From Azadirachta indica (Eukaryota; Streptophyta; Magnoliopsida; Sapindales; Meliaceae), in the NCBI GenBank assembly GCA_022749755.1, contig CM040443.1:1589191-1653190 (forward strand): a stretch of DNA of 64,000 bases. The letters run 5' to 3'. This document shows positions 23,460-33,829 of this stretch, piece after piece (position 1 is the first letter of the stretch; each line of letters begins with the position of its first letter). A program made the translations under genes and the position numbers. The notes beneath the pieces are model-generated. The model was not told where the DNA came from and made no database searches. It saw only the letters and a program-made list of their open reading frames with translations.

Positions 23460-26300
23460 GCCTTAAACTAGGTGACACATTTTCTCAATCCTAAATATTT
23501 TGGTTGGTAACATATTGGTAAATGGGTCTATAAGGCTGTATTCAAATACTATCTTTATAACTATCATGTTACCTCGATGCATGATTTTTCTGATCAGGTG
23601 ATACTTTCTTACTGTATGCTTCCTCTTTTGGGACTCCTCAATTCTTTCGAATTCACTACTACCCATTGTTGTCACAATATAAGGTCAATGGTTTATCCAT
23701 ATCTGAAATTATTTCTAGATTAATAAAGAACTTCTTAGGCCAAATTGCTTCCTTTGCTACTTCACAAGCTACTATATTAAAGGTGAATCAACGGTGCTAA
23801 ATTGTTATACTCTTCTCCAGATTATAGCTCCACCACTAAGAGTAAACACTAACTTAGACGTCTGATGTGTGAGTATTTTATTTATAAACTAACATTATTC
23901 GAGCCTAAATATTTGTGAAACATCCTCAAATTTAAGTGATTATTTGATAAATTTATAGGTTTCTATGTAGGGAAGCAAGAAAAGTATAATAAAGGAGAAG
24001 TTGATGCAAATTGCACCAAAGGAGTAGAAGACATATAATGGGTTGCAAAAGTGGACATTTTGAGTATGGGTTACTGAAAAAAAGCATAACTTTCTCTTCA
24101 CACTTGAAATTACATTCTTTTTATTGTATTAAAAACTAAACATCTAGAGCATAGCGCAGAATGTACTGGCACACCTGCGCCACCTAAGCCACGTGCCCAC
24201 ACCTTCTGCAAGTCAAACGATGTCCGTAAGCTGTTTTCCACCATTAGATCAATTTTGGATGGCTAGATTTGAAAAATATTGAGGATTTTGTGTTTTTCTC
24301 ATTTAGGCAACCATTTCTAAGTATAAATAATGGTTTTTAGAGTGAGAAACACGAGGAGAGATGGGCTGAATTTTCTAGAGAGAGATGCTAAGAGTTCAAC
24401 AATTTCTTGAAGTTTGTTGGCTAATTCTTGAAAGGTTGGAGTTTTAGAACATCTTTCAATCTAAATTTTCATTCTTCCTTCATTTTACCTCTTGAAATTT
24501 ATATTTTGTAATACTGTTTTTTACACTATATTTATATTTATGAATTTCTTATTGATAATTGTTATGGATTTTTCTAAGTTGAGCTAATTTCATTATCCCA
24601 AAATCTTGTTCAATTTATTTAAATCATGTTTTGATATAATTTAATGTTGTTAATGTTTATAGTTGATTTACTTGTATTTATCCTTGTTCATAATGCCTTT
24701 AATTTGTTTTTTGGATGAGTTGATTGATTTGTGTGCATGGATTAATCCTTGAGAGAGTTTAATTTATTCATCAGATTAATTTAGATTTTTAAGAGTTCAG
24801 GAGGACCTTAGAACCTATATAATCATATTAACTTATAAGATTACAAGATACTAAGAGGTAGTTGAGTTTTGAATAGCTAATAACAAGTTATTTTTAATGC
24901 ATGTTTAATTGAACGAGTCAAATAGAGATATCGACTTAAGTAACTTCGGCATAGGATCATGCTTGACTCTTGGGAGAGGTAGTGAAATCAAATTTCATTC
25001 TACGATTAGTGAATTAAACTTAAAAACATTAATAACACCTAGTTAGGATAAACGTTGGGATGAGTAGATAAAGTTAAGACCCTAAACAATTGTCATATAA
25101 TTTTTCATTTCTTTTAATTTGGTTTGTTATTTAATTATGTTTTCATATTTAAAATTTTTTGATGAAATTAGGTTGACTAGATAAAATTAAGTTATCATAA
25201 CTATAGTACTTAGCTTTAATTTGGAAATTCAATTCTCGTGGGACTATACTTTACTAATCACTTTATTACTTGTTACAATTTGTGTGCTTGCTAATCACAC
25301 GTATTCACGTTATCGTTGTTGCGAACCATGTTTACTTTCAATTGTCTTTATTTGATTGAAAATCATAGTCAATATAATCAATAAAGTTAAGTTCTCCGCT
25401 TGAATAAACAAGCATATAGTTTCACGTTCTCCTAAAATACTTGAAAATATGATTTATTGCAATCCAATGACCCAATCCCAAGTTGAATTGAAAACGACTA
25501 TTTTCATTGTATAGTAAATGTCAGGCCTTAGACACAACATTGCATACATGAAGTTGACTGCTACTGACATATAAGGAACCCTTGTAGTGTCATCTTCCTG
25601 TTGAGGTGTCATAGGACACTGCTCCTTAGAAAGGACAACTCTATATCGAGTCGATAAATAGCCTTTTTTGGAGTTTTGCATCAAAAATTGCATAAGCACC
25701 TTATTGATATATGATGCCTAAGAAAGTACTATGTGTTTGTTCTTGTGATCTCGAGTAATCTAGATCCCCAGGACATAACTCGCTTCTCCCAAATCTTTAA
25801 TCTAGAATTGCTTGGCTAACCATTTCTTTGTGTTAGATAATAATTTATCTACATGCATCATTCCCATTTAGTAAACTATCATCTCTATAAAGTACTAAAA
25901 AGATCACCTTCTTTTCATTGATGTACTTGTATACATAAGGCTCATCAATATTCTACTTGAAATCATAAAATTTGAGCATCTCATCAAATCTCAAGTAGCT
26001 TAAATAGACTTAAGCAACTTAAAGACTTTTTGCTCTTGACCTTCCACTATAAACCCTTCTGGTTGCACTATATATAGATGCTCTCGTCAAGATACCCATC
26101 AAGAAAAGTTGTTTCGACATCTATTTTGTCATATTCATAATCAAGACATGCAACAATGTATAAAAGAATACAGATAGATTTAAGCATGGCTATTGAAGAG
26201 AAAGTCTCCTTATAGTTGACTCTCTCTTTTTAGGGTGTAGCCTTTTGCTACCAACCTTGCATTGAAGGTCTCCTAATACAAACCTCAAATATATTAAACT
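23460..26300 (-). mobile_element. second Ty1/copia fragment, interrupted
   Basis: Read on the minus strand, the right block (about 25335-26300) holds copia RT: YKETFSSIAMLKSI, VETTFLDGYLDESIYI in a shifted frame, and MQNSKKGYLSTRYRVVLSKE with YAMLCLRPDIYY. The left block (23460-23866) holds RNase H: ACEVAKEAIWPKKFFINLEI, PLTLYCDNNG, and KHTVRKYHLIRKIMHRGN with DPFTNMLPTK. The two blocks join correctly only if 23867-25334 is removed, so that segment is an insertion. It is a different copia lineage from the one at 14-19 kb. No LTRs were recognised. Confidence 0.85.
23867..25334. mobile_element. LTR-like insertion inside the copia fragment
   Basis: This ~1.5-kb non-coding segment splits copia RNase H. 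At the left junction the copia sequence ends near ATGTG (23865-23869), and at the right it resumes near ATGTT (25329-25333), a possible short target duplication. The opening TGTGTGAGTATTTTATTTAT and the end AATTTGTGTGCTTGCTAATC followed by TATCGTTGTTGCGAACCATG resemble a Ty3/gypsy (Athila/Tat type) LTR running into a decayed tRNA-Asp primer site. A solo or truncated LTR is my best reading. Confidence 0.45.
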
Positions 26301-26900
26301 TGAGACCTAATATCTTTACACGTAGAAATAACTGCATAGAAAGTTAAATCAGATCTACCCAAGTCCACGACCAATTTCAATTTATGAAATAAAACCTTGG
26401 AATAAAATATTTTCAAAATAATTAGTTTTGATTGTAAGAACCTTGATTCAAGTAAGAATCAAAACAAAAGAAACACTCTTAATTTTTATTTTATTTAAAG
26501 AATAATAATCTTCCCATTGGAACATATAGCTGAATATATAAGAGTGCTGGGAATAAATAACCCTAATCGGAGTGTTTGACCATAAAACTAAATTTAATCT
26601 AACTTCAATTAAAATAAACTAAATTCAAGCTTAATAATTAACATTAACAACCCAAACATATAATAAACTAAATAACATGTGTCCATAAATAAAACTAAGA
26701 TAGATAATAGGCTTGAGTAGCAACTTAGCTCAAATGGCAAATGGAATTCGAAACTTGCATCACGACGAAGATCTGATTTGAATTACAATTAAAAGACTTG
26801 AACATACTTGTTTAGCCTTCAAACATCATTTGAATATGACCTTGTACAGATTTAAGAATTTGAATCCTACAGAAGCTTTAATCTTCAAGTTTTGCCTTCT
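26301..26900. other. non-coding, probably gypsy 3' region
   Basis: No coding frame is seen. The segment follows the gypsy integrase C-terminus on the minus strand and may contain its 3' LTR, but no partner LTR is present to confirm this. Confidence 0.35.
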
Positions 26901-26939
26901 TGTACTTGTGTCAATGTTACCAATTTTTTATTATTGTCT

Positions 26940-27330
26940 TGAAGTCCAACCTTGATATTTCACTCTTCCTTGCACTCCTGAATTGTTGCAAGATCATCCC
27001 ATAAACCTTGAATCATCATATTCAATGCATCCTTGAATTTCTTCATTCTTGCTCTTGTAGTAGGACCATTAGGTAGCTAAATTGGATCTTTGCTCTTGTA
27101 TGTATCCTTATTTACATCATTCCCTCTCTCATCAAGATGATTTATCGGTAAATCTTCACCATCTACATTGAAAGGAGAAAGAACAACTACATTAAAAGTT
27201 GCATTCACATTATACTCTCCAAGAAGATCCAATTTGTAGGCATTATCATTGATTTTCTTAACAACTTGAAAAGGACCATCTTCTCTTGGATGAAGCTTTG
27301 ACTTCCTTTATGTTTGAAACCTTTCCTTTC
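26940..27330 (-). pseudogene. gypsy integrase C-terminal relic
   Basis: The minus strand reads KLHPREDGPFQVVKKINDNA, then LSPFNVDGEDLPINHLDERG, and ends in GPTTRARMKKFKDALNMMIQ. This region follows the integrase core in this gypsy lineage. Several stops interrupt it. Confidence 0.75.
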
Positions 27331-27479
27331 ACATATGTACCTAAACCCAATCATTAGGCTCAAGTACAATATGCCTTCTTCTCTTGTTTACTTGGCTTAT
27401 AATTCGTTGATTCTTCTTTTCAATGTCCTTTCGCACATCTTCATGTAGTTTTTTCACTAACTATGCCTTCGTTTTCCTA

Positions 27480-28200
27480 TCTAAGTTAGTTCTTTCATCA
27501 TGATAAAGAAATAAAATCCAGAGAGATTAGTGGTTTAAAGGCATAAATAATTTCAAAAAGTAAAAAACTAATAGTATAATGCATAACTCTATTATATACG
27601 AATTCAGCAAATAAAATGCACTATTCCCAATTCTTTAAATTCTTTTGGACAATAACACGCAACAAAGTTCCTAAAGTCCTATGCACAACTTCTGTTCAAC
27701 CATTAATTTCTGAGTAATAAGTAGTAGAAAATAACAATTTAGTATCTAATTTACTCCATAAAACTTTTGAAAAATGACTTCAAAACATTACATCCCTACC
27801 ACTAACAATAGTTTTTGAAATGCCCTGCAACCACATTCCTTCCCTAAAAAATAAATTTGTAATGTTAGTGGCATCATCAATTTTATTACAAGGTATAAAA
27901 TGTAACATCTTGGAAAACTTATTAACCACTATAAAAATAAAATTTTTTCCTTTTTTTTGATCTAGGTAAACCCAAAACAAAATTTATGAAAGTATAGTCC
28001 AAGGTTCACTAGAAACAGGTAAAGGAGCATACAAACCTTGATTCAAAACTTTAGATTTAGCTTATTTGCACACAACAAATCTATCATAAGCTCTTTGCAC
28101 ATCTTTTCTCATTTTACGCCAATAAAAGTGTTCATTTAAAGTATCTAAAGTTTTTGTAATGCCAAAATGTCCTATGAAAGCACGCTCATGAAACTATTTT
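27480..28200 (-). pseudogene. gypsy integrase core relic
   Basis: The frame 27780-27980 reads MFWVYLDQKKGKNFIFIVVN, FSKMLHFIPCNKIDDATNIT and LFFREGMWLQGISKTIVSGR. This is the integrase catalytic core; the second acidic residue would lie in the SGRDVMF stretch (SDRDxxF in the family). Upstream (about 27990-28180) the zinc-finger region is recognisable but shifted. Confidence 0.8.
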
Positions 28201-28525
28201 ACAAGAACTCTCTCATAGAACAAATAGGTTTGTACAATTTATTTTTCGTAAAGAAAAACCCATTCATCCTATAAAACTTACCATTTGTAATTTTCTCACA
28301 TGCTTTAAACATGCTAGAAAAGTCAAAATTATCATCATAAAGAGTTTTAATATGTTCAAATCTAAGCATTCTCGCATCTAAAGCATTAAGTAAACATTCT
28401 TGAAAATGCATCAGCTATAACACTGTTCTTACCTTCCTTTTATTTAATCACATAAGGAAAAGTCTTAATAAATTCAACCCATTTGGCACGTCGTTTTTTC
28501 AACTTACCTTACTCTTTTATGAACT

Positions 28526-28798
28526 TCAAAGATTAATGATCAATATGAATAATAAATTCCTTAGGCCATAGGTAATGTTGCCAATTTTCAAAGCTCTAAC
28601 CAAAGCATAGAACACTTTGTCATAATTAGGATAATTCAATGAGGCACCATGGAGCTTACCACTAAAGTAGGCGATTAGCCTCCTTCCTTGCATAAGAACA
28701 GCCCCAATGCTAAATCCTGATGCATCACACTCAATTTCAAAAGTATTAGCAAAGTTAGGCAAAACAAAAATGGGTGCCTTACAAAGTTTATCTTTCAA
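28526..28798 (-). pseudogene. gypsy RNase H relic
   Basis: The minus frame reads [20 protein letters not shown] then [20 protein letters not shown] and [17 protein letters not shown]. This is the RNase H domain with the first catalytic Asp in ECDASG. The frame is closed on both sides. Confidence 0.85.
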
Positions 28799-29047
28799 TA
28801 AAGTAAATCCATGCTCTTATTCTTTGTCCCACTTAAAAGTACAATTCTTTCTAATTGTCTCCATGAGAGGTGCTGCAATGGTGCTAAAATCTTTTACAAG
28901 CTGTTTATAAAAACTAGCCAATCTATGAAAGCTTCTTACCTCACTTACCGATTTAGGAGTAGGACAATTTTTTTATATCACTTACTTTCTCTTCATTAAT
29001 TTCAACACCTTGAACACTTACCACAAAACCTAAAAACACAATTCAAT

Positions 29048-29680
29048 CTAAACAAAAAGAACACTTTTAAGGTTAGCATATAACTTTTTTTTTCTCAAAA
29101 TATCAAGTACAACCCTTAAATGTTCTACATGTTTATTCGAATTTTTGGAATACACAAAGATATCATCAAAGTGTACAACAAATTTTTGAATTAAATCTTT
29201 CAAAACATGGTTCATAAGCCTCATGAAAGTACTAGGTACATTAATTAAGCCAAAAAGCATAACTAACCATTCATATAAGCCATATTTTGTTTTAAATGTA
29301 ATTTTCTATTTATCGTCCTCTCTTATGTGAATTTGATTATATCCACTTTTCAAATCAATTTTGCTAAAGATAGTAGAACCATGCAATTCATCATGCATAT
29401 CATCTAACTTAGGAATAGGATGGTGATACTTTATTGCAACATTATTAATTATAGGACAATCAACATACATATGCCAATATCCATCTTTCTCAGGTACCAA
29501 TAAAATAGGAGCAACACATGGACTCATACTTTCTCTAACATATCCCTTGGTTAATAACTCCTCAACTCGCTTTTGGAGCTCCTTTGTCTCCTCGAAATTA
29601 CTCATATAGGCTGGCTTATTTGGAATTGAAGCTTCAAGAATGAAATCAATTTGATGCTCAATACCCCTAATGGGTGGCAA
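29048..29680 (-). pseudogene. gypsy reverse transcriptase relic
   Basis: Two frames cover the RT. 29306-29680 holds GYVRESMSPCVAPILLVPEK, IPKLDDMHDELHGSTIFSKI and DLKSGYNQIHI. 29048-29260 holds [20 protein letters not shown] and the catalytic [13 protein letters not shown], where the family usually has YFDDILIYS. A stop or frameshift near 29290 separates them. Confidence 0.85.
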
Positions 29681-29699
29681 TCCATTAGGTATCTCCTTA

Positions 29700-30335
29700 G
29701 GAAAAACATCTCCATAAGCCTATAAAGGAGAATCAAAAACACTAGGCAAAGAAGCATTAAGGTCATAAGTGTTTAAATAAAGTTTCTTGTATATAAGTAC
29801 AAATATACTTTTGTTTGAAAACCAAGCCTCCTTAATATCACTTTTTTTTGCATAAAAGCTTACTTGTTTTTTTTTATACTTAATTATTTCTTTTCCCTCC
29901 ACTCTTTCTCCCTTATTCGAATTTTGACCTTCTTTAATTGAATTCACTTTCTTTTTCTTTTCATTATTTTTGCCACTCTTTCCTTTTGAAAACTCACTTT
30001 TTTGTTACATTTTCACTCGCTCTTGTTTTCTCTCTCACTTTGCATTCTTCTAAGCTTACCTTTATAAACTCCTTTAGGTGAAAGTGGTACAAAAGTAATT
30101 TTCTTCCCATCTTTCTCAAAAATGTAATGATTTGTGAAACTACTATGCAACACCCTTCTATCAAATTGCCAAGGGCGTCCCAACAAAAGATGACCAGCAT
30201 GCATAAGAACTACATCAAATAACAACTCATCTCTATACTTACCTACTTTGAAAGCTACAAGAACTTACTTTGTCACTCTAATTTCCCCATAATCGTTGAG
30301 CCACTTAAACTTCTTTGGTTCTCTAATTTGAAGTT
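29700..30335 (-). pseudogene. gypsy protease region and linker relic
   Basis: The frames read KFKWLNDYGEIRVTK, KVGKYRDELLFDVVLMHAGH, LLLGRPWQFDRRVLHSSFTN, KKITFVPLSPKGVYKGKLRR and then VSFYAKKSDIKEAWFSNKSI. The order matches 1-542 and 9159-9290. The full reading here across the point where that copy is interrupted confirms the nested insertion there. Confidence 0.85.
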
Positions 30336-30341
30336 TTTGCT

Positions 30342-30590
30342 TTTTAGTCCTCATTGGCTTACATTTTGGTCCCCAAGAATAAAACTTTTTGGTTTCCACG
30401 AATAGCTAGCGAACGTACTTTTATGCTCCATTTCCATGCCTGTCATGTTAAAATACGTCAATACTTATAAAATAATACTAGAATGCTTAAAAAATATATT
30501 TGAAACAGAATAAACAATGTTAAGTATGCTACTTAATGATAAATAATTTAAAACTAATCATGTAGGAAAAATTAATATATCAACAATAAA
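30342..30590. repeat. unclassified interspersed repeat, copy 1
   Basis: About 250 bp in the same orientation as 54459-54710. Shared phrases include TTTTAGTCCTCA, CCCCAAGAAT, GGCTAG(C/T)GAACGT and CATGTTAAAATAC, then a TACTTAATGATAAAT stretch. There is no coding capacity. It abuts the truncated gypsy element. Confidence 0.65.
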
Positions 30591-33001
30591 TTAACAATAT
30601 AACCAGTAACAAATTGACATAGTAGCAGTAGCAAACAGCAATGCCAAAACAGCGCAGCACCAGACAAAAACAGCAGAATCAACAGCGTCAACACAAATGC
30701 AATAACAAACAGTAAAGTCAAAACCAGCAAACAACAATAAAAGAAAATCTGATTCCCATTTGTGTTAGGTTATAATACTTTCACATGTGCTTAGTTCTTA
30801 CAAATGACATGAAATTATTACAGATTCTATAATTTACAATGACCCATTATCAATTTGTTATTAAAACTAACAGTCTCATAGTAAACATATATGAAATCAT
30901 CAAATAATAAACGCCAACTGAATCTAGTCAACATATCTATAAACAACTACCTCACAACTGAATCTGCTTAACCATAACCAGAGCAATACATGTTCAAACT
31001 AAGATAAAAATGAAATTGGCAACATTTTATAATAAACCAAGATAAAATTGAAATTGGCAACATTTTATAATAAACCAAGATAATCACATATAAGTAATAA
31101 ACTAAGATCAAAATGAAACCAAATCAATACTTTAACTGAAGCTAGTCAACATTTCTACTGCTCATACATGACGTGAAATTATTACAGATTCCACGCTACA
31201 ACAAAAATATAAAAAAAAAAAAAGATGAAAAAGGGTTTGGGTTGATGAACAATATCCCTTAAAGTTTAAGCTTATGATTAAGCGTATGTAATTGCAGCCA
31301 CAGAATTCAAAATTATAACTAGCAAGAAAGATTATGAAGTATTGCTGTGATGTTGTCTCTAATATTGCTATGGGAAGGTAATCCACAGAAATAATTATCA
31401 ATATACATATGTGTACAAAGAATCAGAACAATCAAACAAATAAACCTAAGCCCCAAAAGCCCGATTAATAGAAGCCTCAAGCCTGCAGCCATAGCAAGCT
31501 AATGAGTTTAGCCAAGAGTACTAGAAGAAACTATTAATTATCATCTCCCACTATACCAACAGAAAGTAACTGTCAATCAATATATATAATAGAAAAAAAA
31601 TGAAACTAAACTATAGCATAATTAAATAAGAACAAAGAAAACAAATGACAAATGAAAGGTGTGAAAAACCCAAAAGCTCCCTCGGTAAGTAGAAATATAA
31701 CCGCATATATAATAAAATACAATGGAAAGCGTTTAACTGAAAAAGCAAATAACGCTAGCTAATTGCACAATAGCTGCACCAAACTTTCAGACAGTTCATC
31801 ATTCACGCCCAAAGAAGTTTAAGCAACAGGACTTGTAGGGATAATCTCATCACATCAAAATTCACGTGATTATTAAATAAATAAGCAAAACTTAGAATCC
31901 AATAAGTAAATATAATGGACAACAGTAAACGAGAAAGGGAAACAGAAACAGATATAGATTATACAATCCCTGAAACAGGAACATTACCACAGTAGCAATA
32001 TCAATTTGCAATCTGTTCACTAGTTACAGAAAATTAAAATGCCCATTGAAGTTAACACAAGTACTTGCGAGGACAATCCCATAAATAATAAGTGAAATTT
32101 GAAATTCAATGTGTATACATAATATAACGTTATTATTATCATAGTCGTTATATAATGTCACATTATTTTAATAGTAAAATTTATCAAACACACAAATTTT
32201 ATTTTAAAATTTACTACACTTTAAACAATATAATTTATCAAATATTTAAATATTTTTCTATTACTAAATTATTTATTAAAAAGCAGTTATCGAATATTTT
32301 AGAAGTCACAACAATTTTAAATTGTTCGTAATGTAGATTGCCCTGATCATGTAGATCATGCATGCAAAACGACGCTGTCAGAGTGGGTGTATGGAAAAAG
32401 TTCCATACATTATATTGTTACATGGGCAAAGCGTAATAAGTCAAAATAACATCCGGGTCTTTTATGTAATTTGAGCAAAGTAATAAATAATAAAAGAGTT
32501 TATTAACTTTTTAACAGAAATCCCAGGAAACCCTTGAACCAATTTACCCATGATGTAGTAAGTTTGCCGAGAAATTGCCTTAAAACTTCCTCAGGTTTGA
32601 TCCAATTGCTTATTACTCCAAAAGTTTTAAAAAATATTTGGTATACCGCAGTATTACATGAAATAATAGAAAAACGGTGTTTTTATTATTGTACCCCTGT
32701 ATGACACAATGAGAAAATAAATGAGTCCCACTTCTCAGACATGGGTCCTACATATCAGTTTGCGAGTCCGAATCAATATCTTTTCTTTTATGTAAAGTTA
32801 AATTATATTTTTGACATTAAATAATAATTTGTGAGTTTGATTTGAAATTAAATAATAATTTCAAAATAAAATAATAGTTTTTTTTTTTTTTGACGTGAAA
32901 TTAAGTAATAATTTGTTGTATTTTATATAAAATACGTTTATAAAACGTTAGATTTTAGAGCATATTTTAATTCATTAATTTAATATTTTAATTAATCGTA
33001 C
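30591..33001. other. intergenic, no gene seen
   Basis: The stretch holds a CAA/CAG-rich part (about 30600-30745), a tandem duplication of a ~38-bp unit containing AACATTTTATAATAAACCAA (31015-31082), and AT-rich sequence with a (T)13 run at 32879-32891. No exon was recognised. Confidence 0.4.
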
Positions 33002-33065
33002 CCGTGGCAACAAGCAACAGCAGCATTAGTAGAACGGTTGAAAACAAACATACTAGACGCTCCAT
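33002..33065 (-). pseudogene. orphan first exon of a plant defensin gene
   Basis: The minus strand encodes [20 protein letters not shown], a signal peptide, and ends at a G followed by a GTACG splice donor. Length (64 bp), splice phase and sequence match exon 1 of the defensin at 36694-36757, and homology continues into the 5' flank (ATGGAG preceded by the TTCTGTGAAGAAAT type of sequence). No defensin second exon with its eight cysteines is found in the following 2 kb on this strand, so this is a decayed paralogue. It lies 140 bp beyond the stop of the PMEI gene. Confidence 0.75.
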
Positions 33066-33134
33066 TATTTCTTCACAGAATTGAAAAACAAAAAAAGCAA
33101 ACGATAGAGAATAGAGCCAATAATATTGGAATAT

Positions 33135-33163
33135 ATAAATTATATATATATATATATATATAA
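33135..33163. repeat. (AT)n microsatellite
   Basis: An alternating TA run of about 28 bases lies between the defensin relic and the PMEI gene. Confidence 0.8.
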
Positions 33164-33206
33164 AATTTTCATTAACAACATATATAGTAATTAATTTATT
33201 AATTAA

Positions 33207-33803
33207 TTAAGAAAACAATTTAGAGACACCAAAACATATTTCGCAAAGAAACACAAGAGACATAGAGCCATTACTATTGAGAAAAGGATAACGAGTTTGA
33301 CAATCAAGAGCAACAGTGGCAGTAACATTTGCAGAACGAGGCAAAGCGAAATACGTTTCGGAATCCAAGTCGTTGAGTGCAGATTCAAGAACGTTAACTC
33401 CCTTTTTATAATCACGTTGACATATTTGCAGCTGGGAACGGGAATTCGATGAGGAAGAGGAGTTTTTGAGGAGTTGGTTTATGTGCTCGAGGGTTTTTCT
33501 GGCGTTGAAATATGCCAAACCGAATGAGACGTAAGCTAAGGTATAGCGATTGGCGTCCGGTGTACGTGGATCGGAGTATAGAGCGGCCACGCAGGATGTG
33601 TAGTTTGAGGTTTGGTTGCATACTTGATCAACGAGTTCTGTAACAACAGCAACAGCTGGAGTTGGAGATGAGGCGGGTGTTACAGCAGCAGCTTCCGCAA
33701 CCGCGTAGGCGTAGGCGGGATTGTTGAAGAATGCAAACAAGGATGATGATAAGAGAATAATAGAAAGAACAAATGAATTGGAAGAGAATAAATTATTAGC
33801 CAT
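33207..33803 (-). CDS. PMEI/invertase-inhibitor family protein
   Basis: This is an intact single-exon frame of 198 codons, typical for the family. Members are secreted helical-bundle inhibitors of pectin methylesterases or acid invertases in the cell wall or vacuole. Residues 1 to about 33 form a signal peptide (NSFVLSIILLSSSLFAFF). The first conserved cysteine pair is in QVCNQTSNYTSC, forming the N-terminal hairpin; the second pair is ICQRDYKK and ALDCQTRY. Possible N-glycosylation sites (NQTS, NYTS, NSSS, NVTA) are present. The tail LVFLCEICFGVSKLFS carries two further cysteines. The first Met is the only one before the signal peptide. A TATA-like ATTATATATAT lies near 33868-33880. Which target enzyme it inhibits cannot be told from sequence. 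Confidence 0.85.
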   Translation of the reverse strand: MANNLFSSNSFVLSIILLSSSLFAFFNNPAYAYAVAEAAAVTPASSPTPAVAVVTELVDQVCNQTSNYTSCVAALYSDPRTPDANRYTLAYVSFGLAYFNARKTLEHINQLLKNSSSSSNSRSQLQICQRDYKKGVNVLESALNDLDSETYFALPRSANVTATVALDCQTRYPFLNSNGSMSLVFLCEICFGVSKLFS

Positions 33804-33829
33804 TATTATACTAATATTATATTATAAAT

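Larger units (their letters stand above)
26900..30335 (-). mobile_element. Ty3/gypsy retrotransposon, 5'-truncated
   Basis: On the minus strand the order is protease region and linker (about 29700-30335), RT (about 29040-29700), RNase H (about 28520-28810), integrase (about 27480-28200), integrase C-terminus (about 26940-27330). RT before integrase defines Ty3/gypsy. At the C-terminus the sequence reads KLHPREDGPFQVVKKINDNA and GPTTRARMKKFKDALN, with no chromodomain seen. Gag and the 5' LTR are missing; the coding similarity ends where an unrelated repeat begins near 30340. It is the same family as the fragment at position 1. All frames are broken. Confidence 0.85.
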
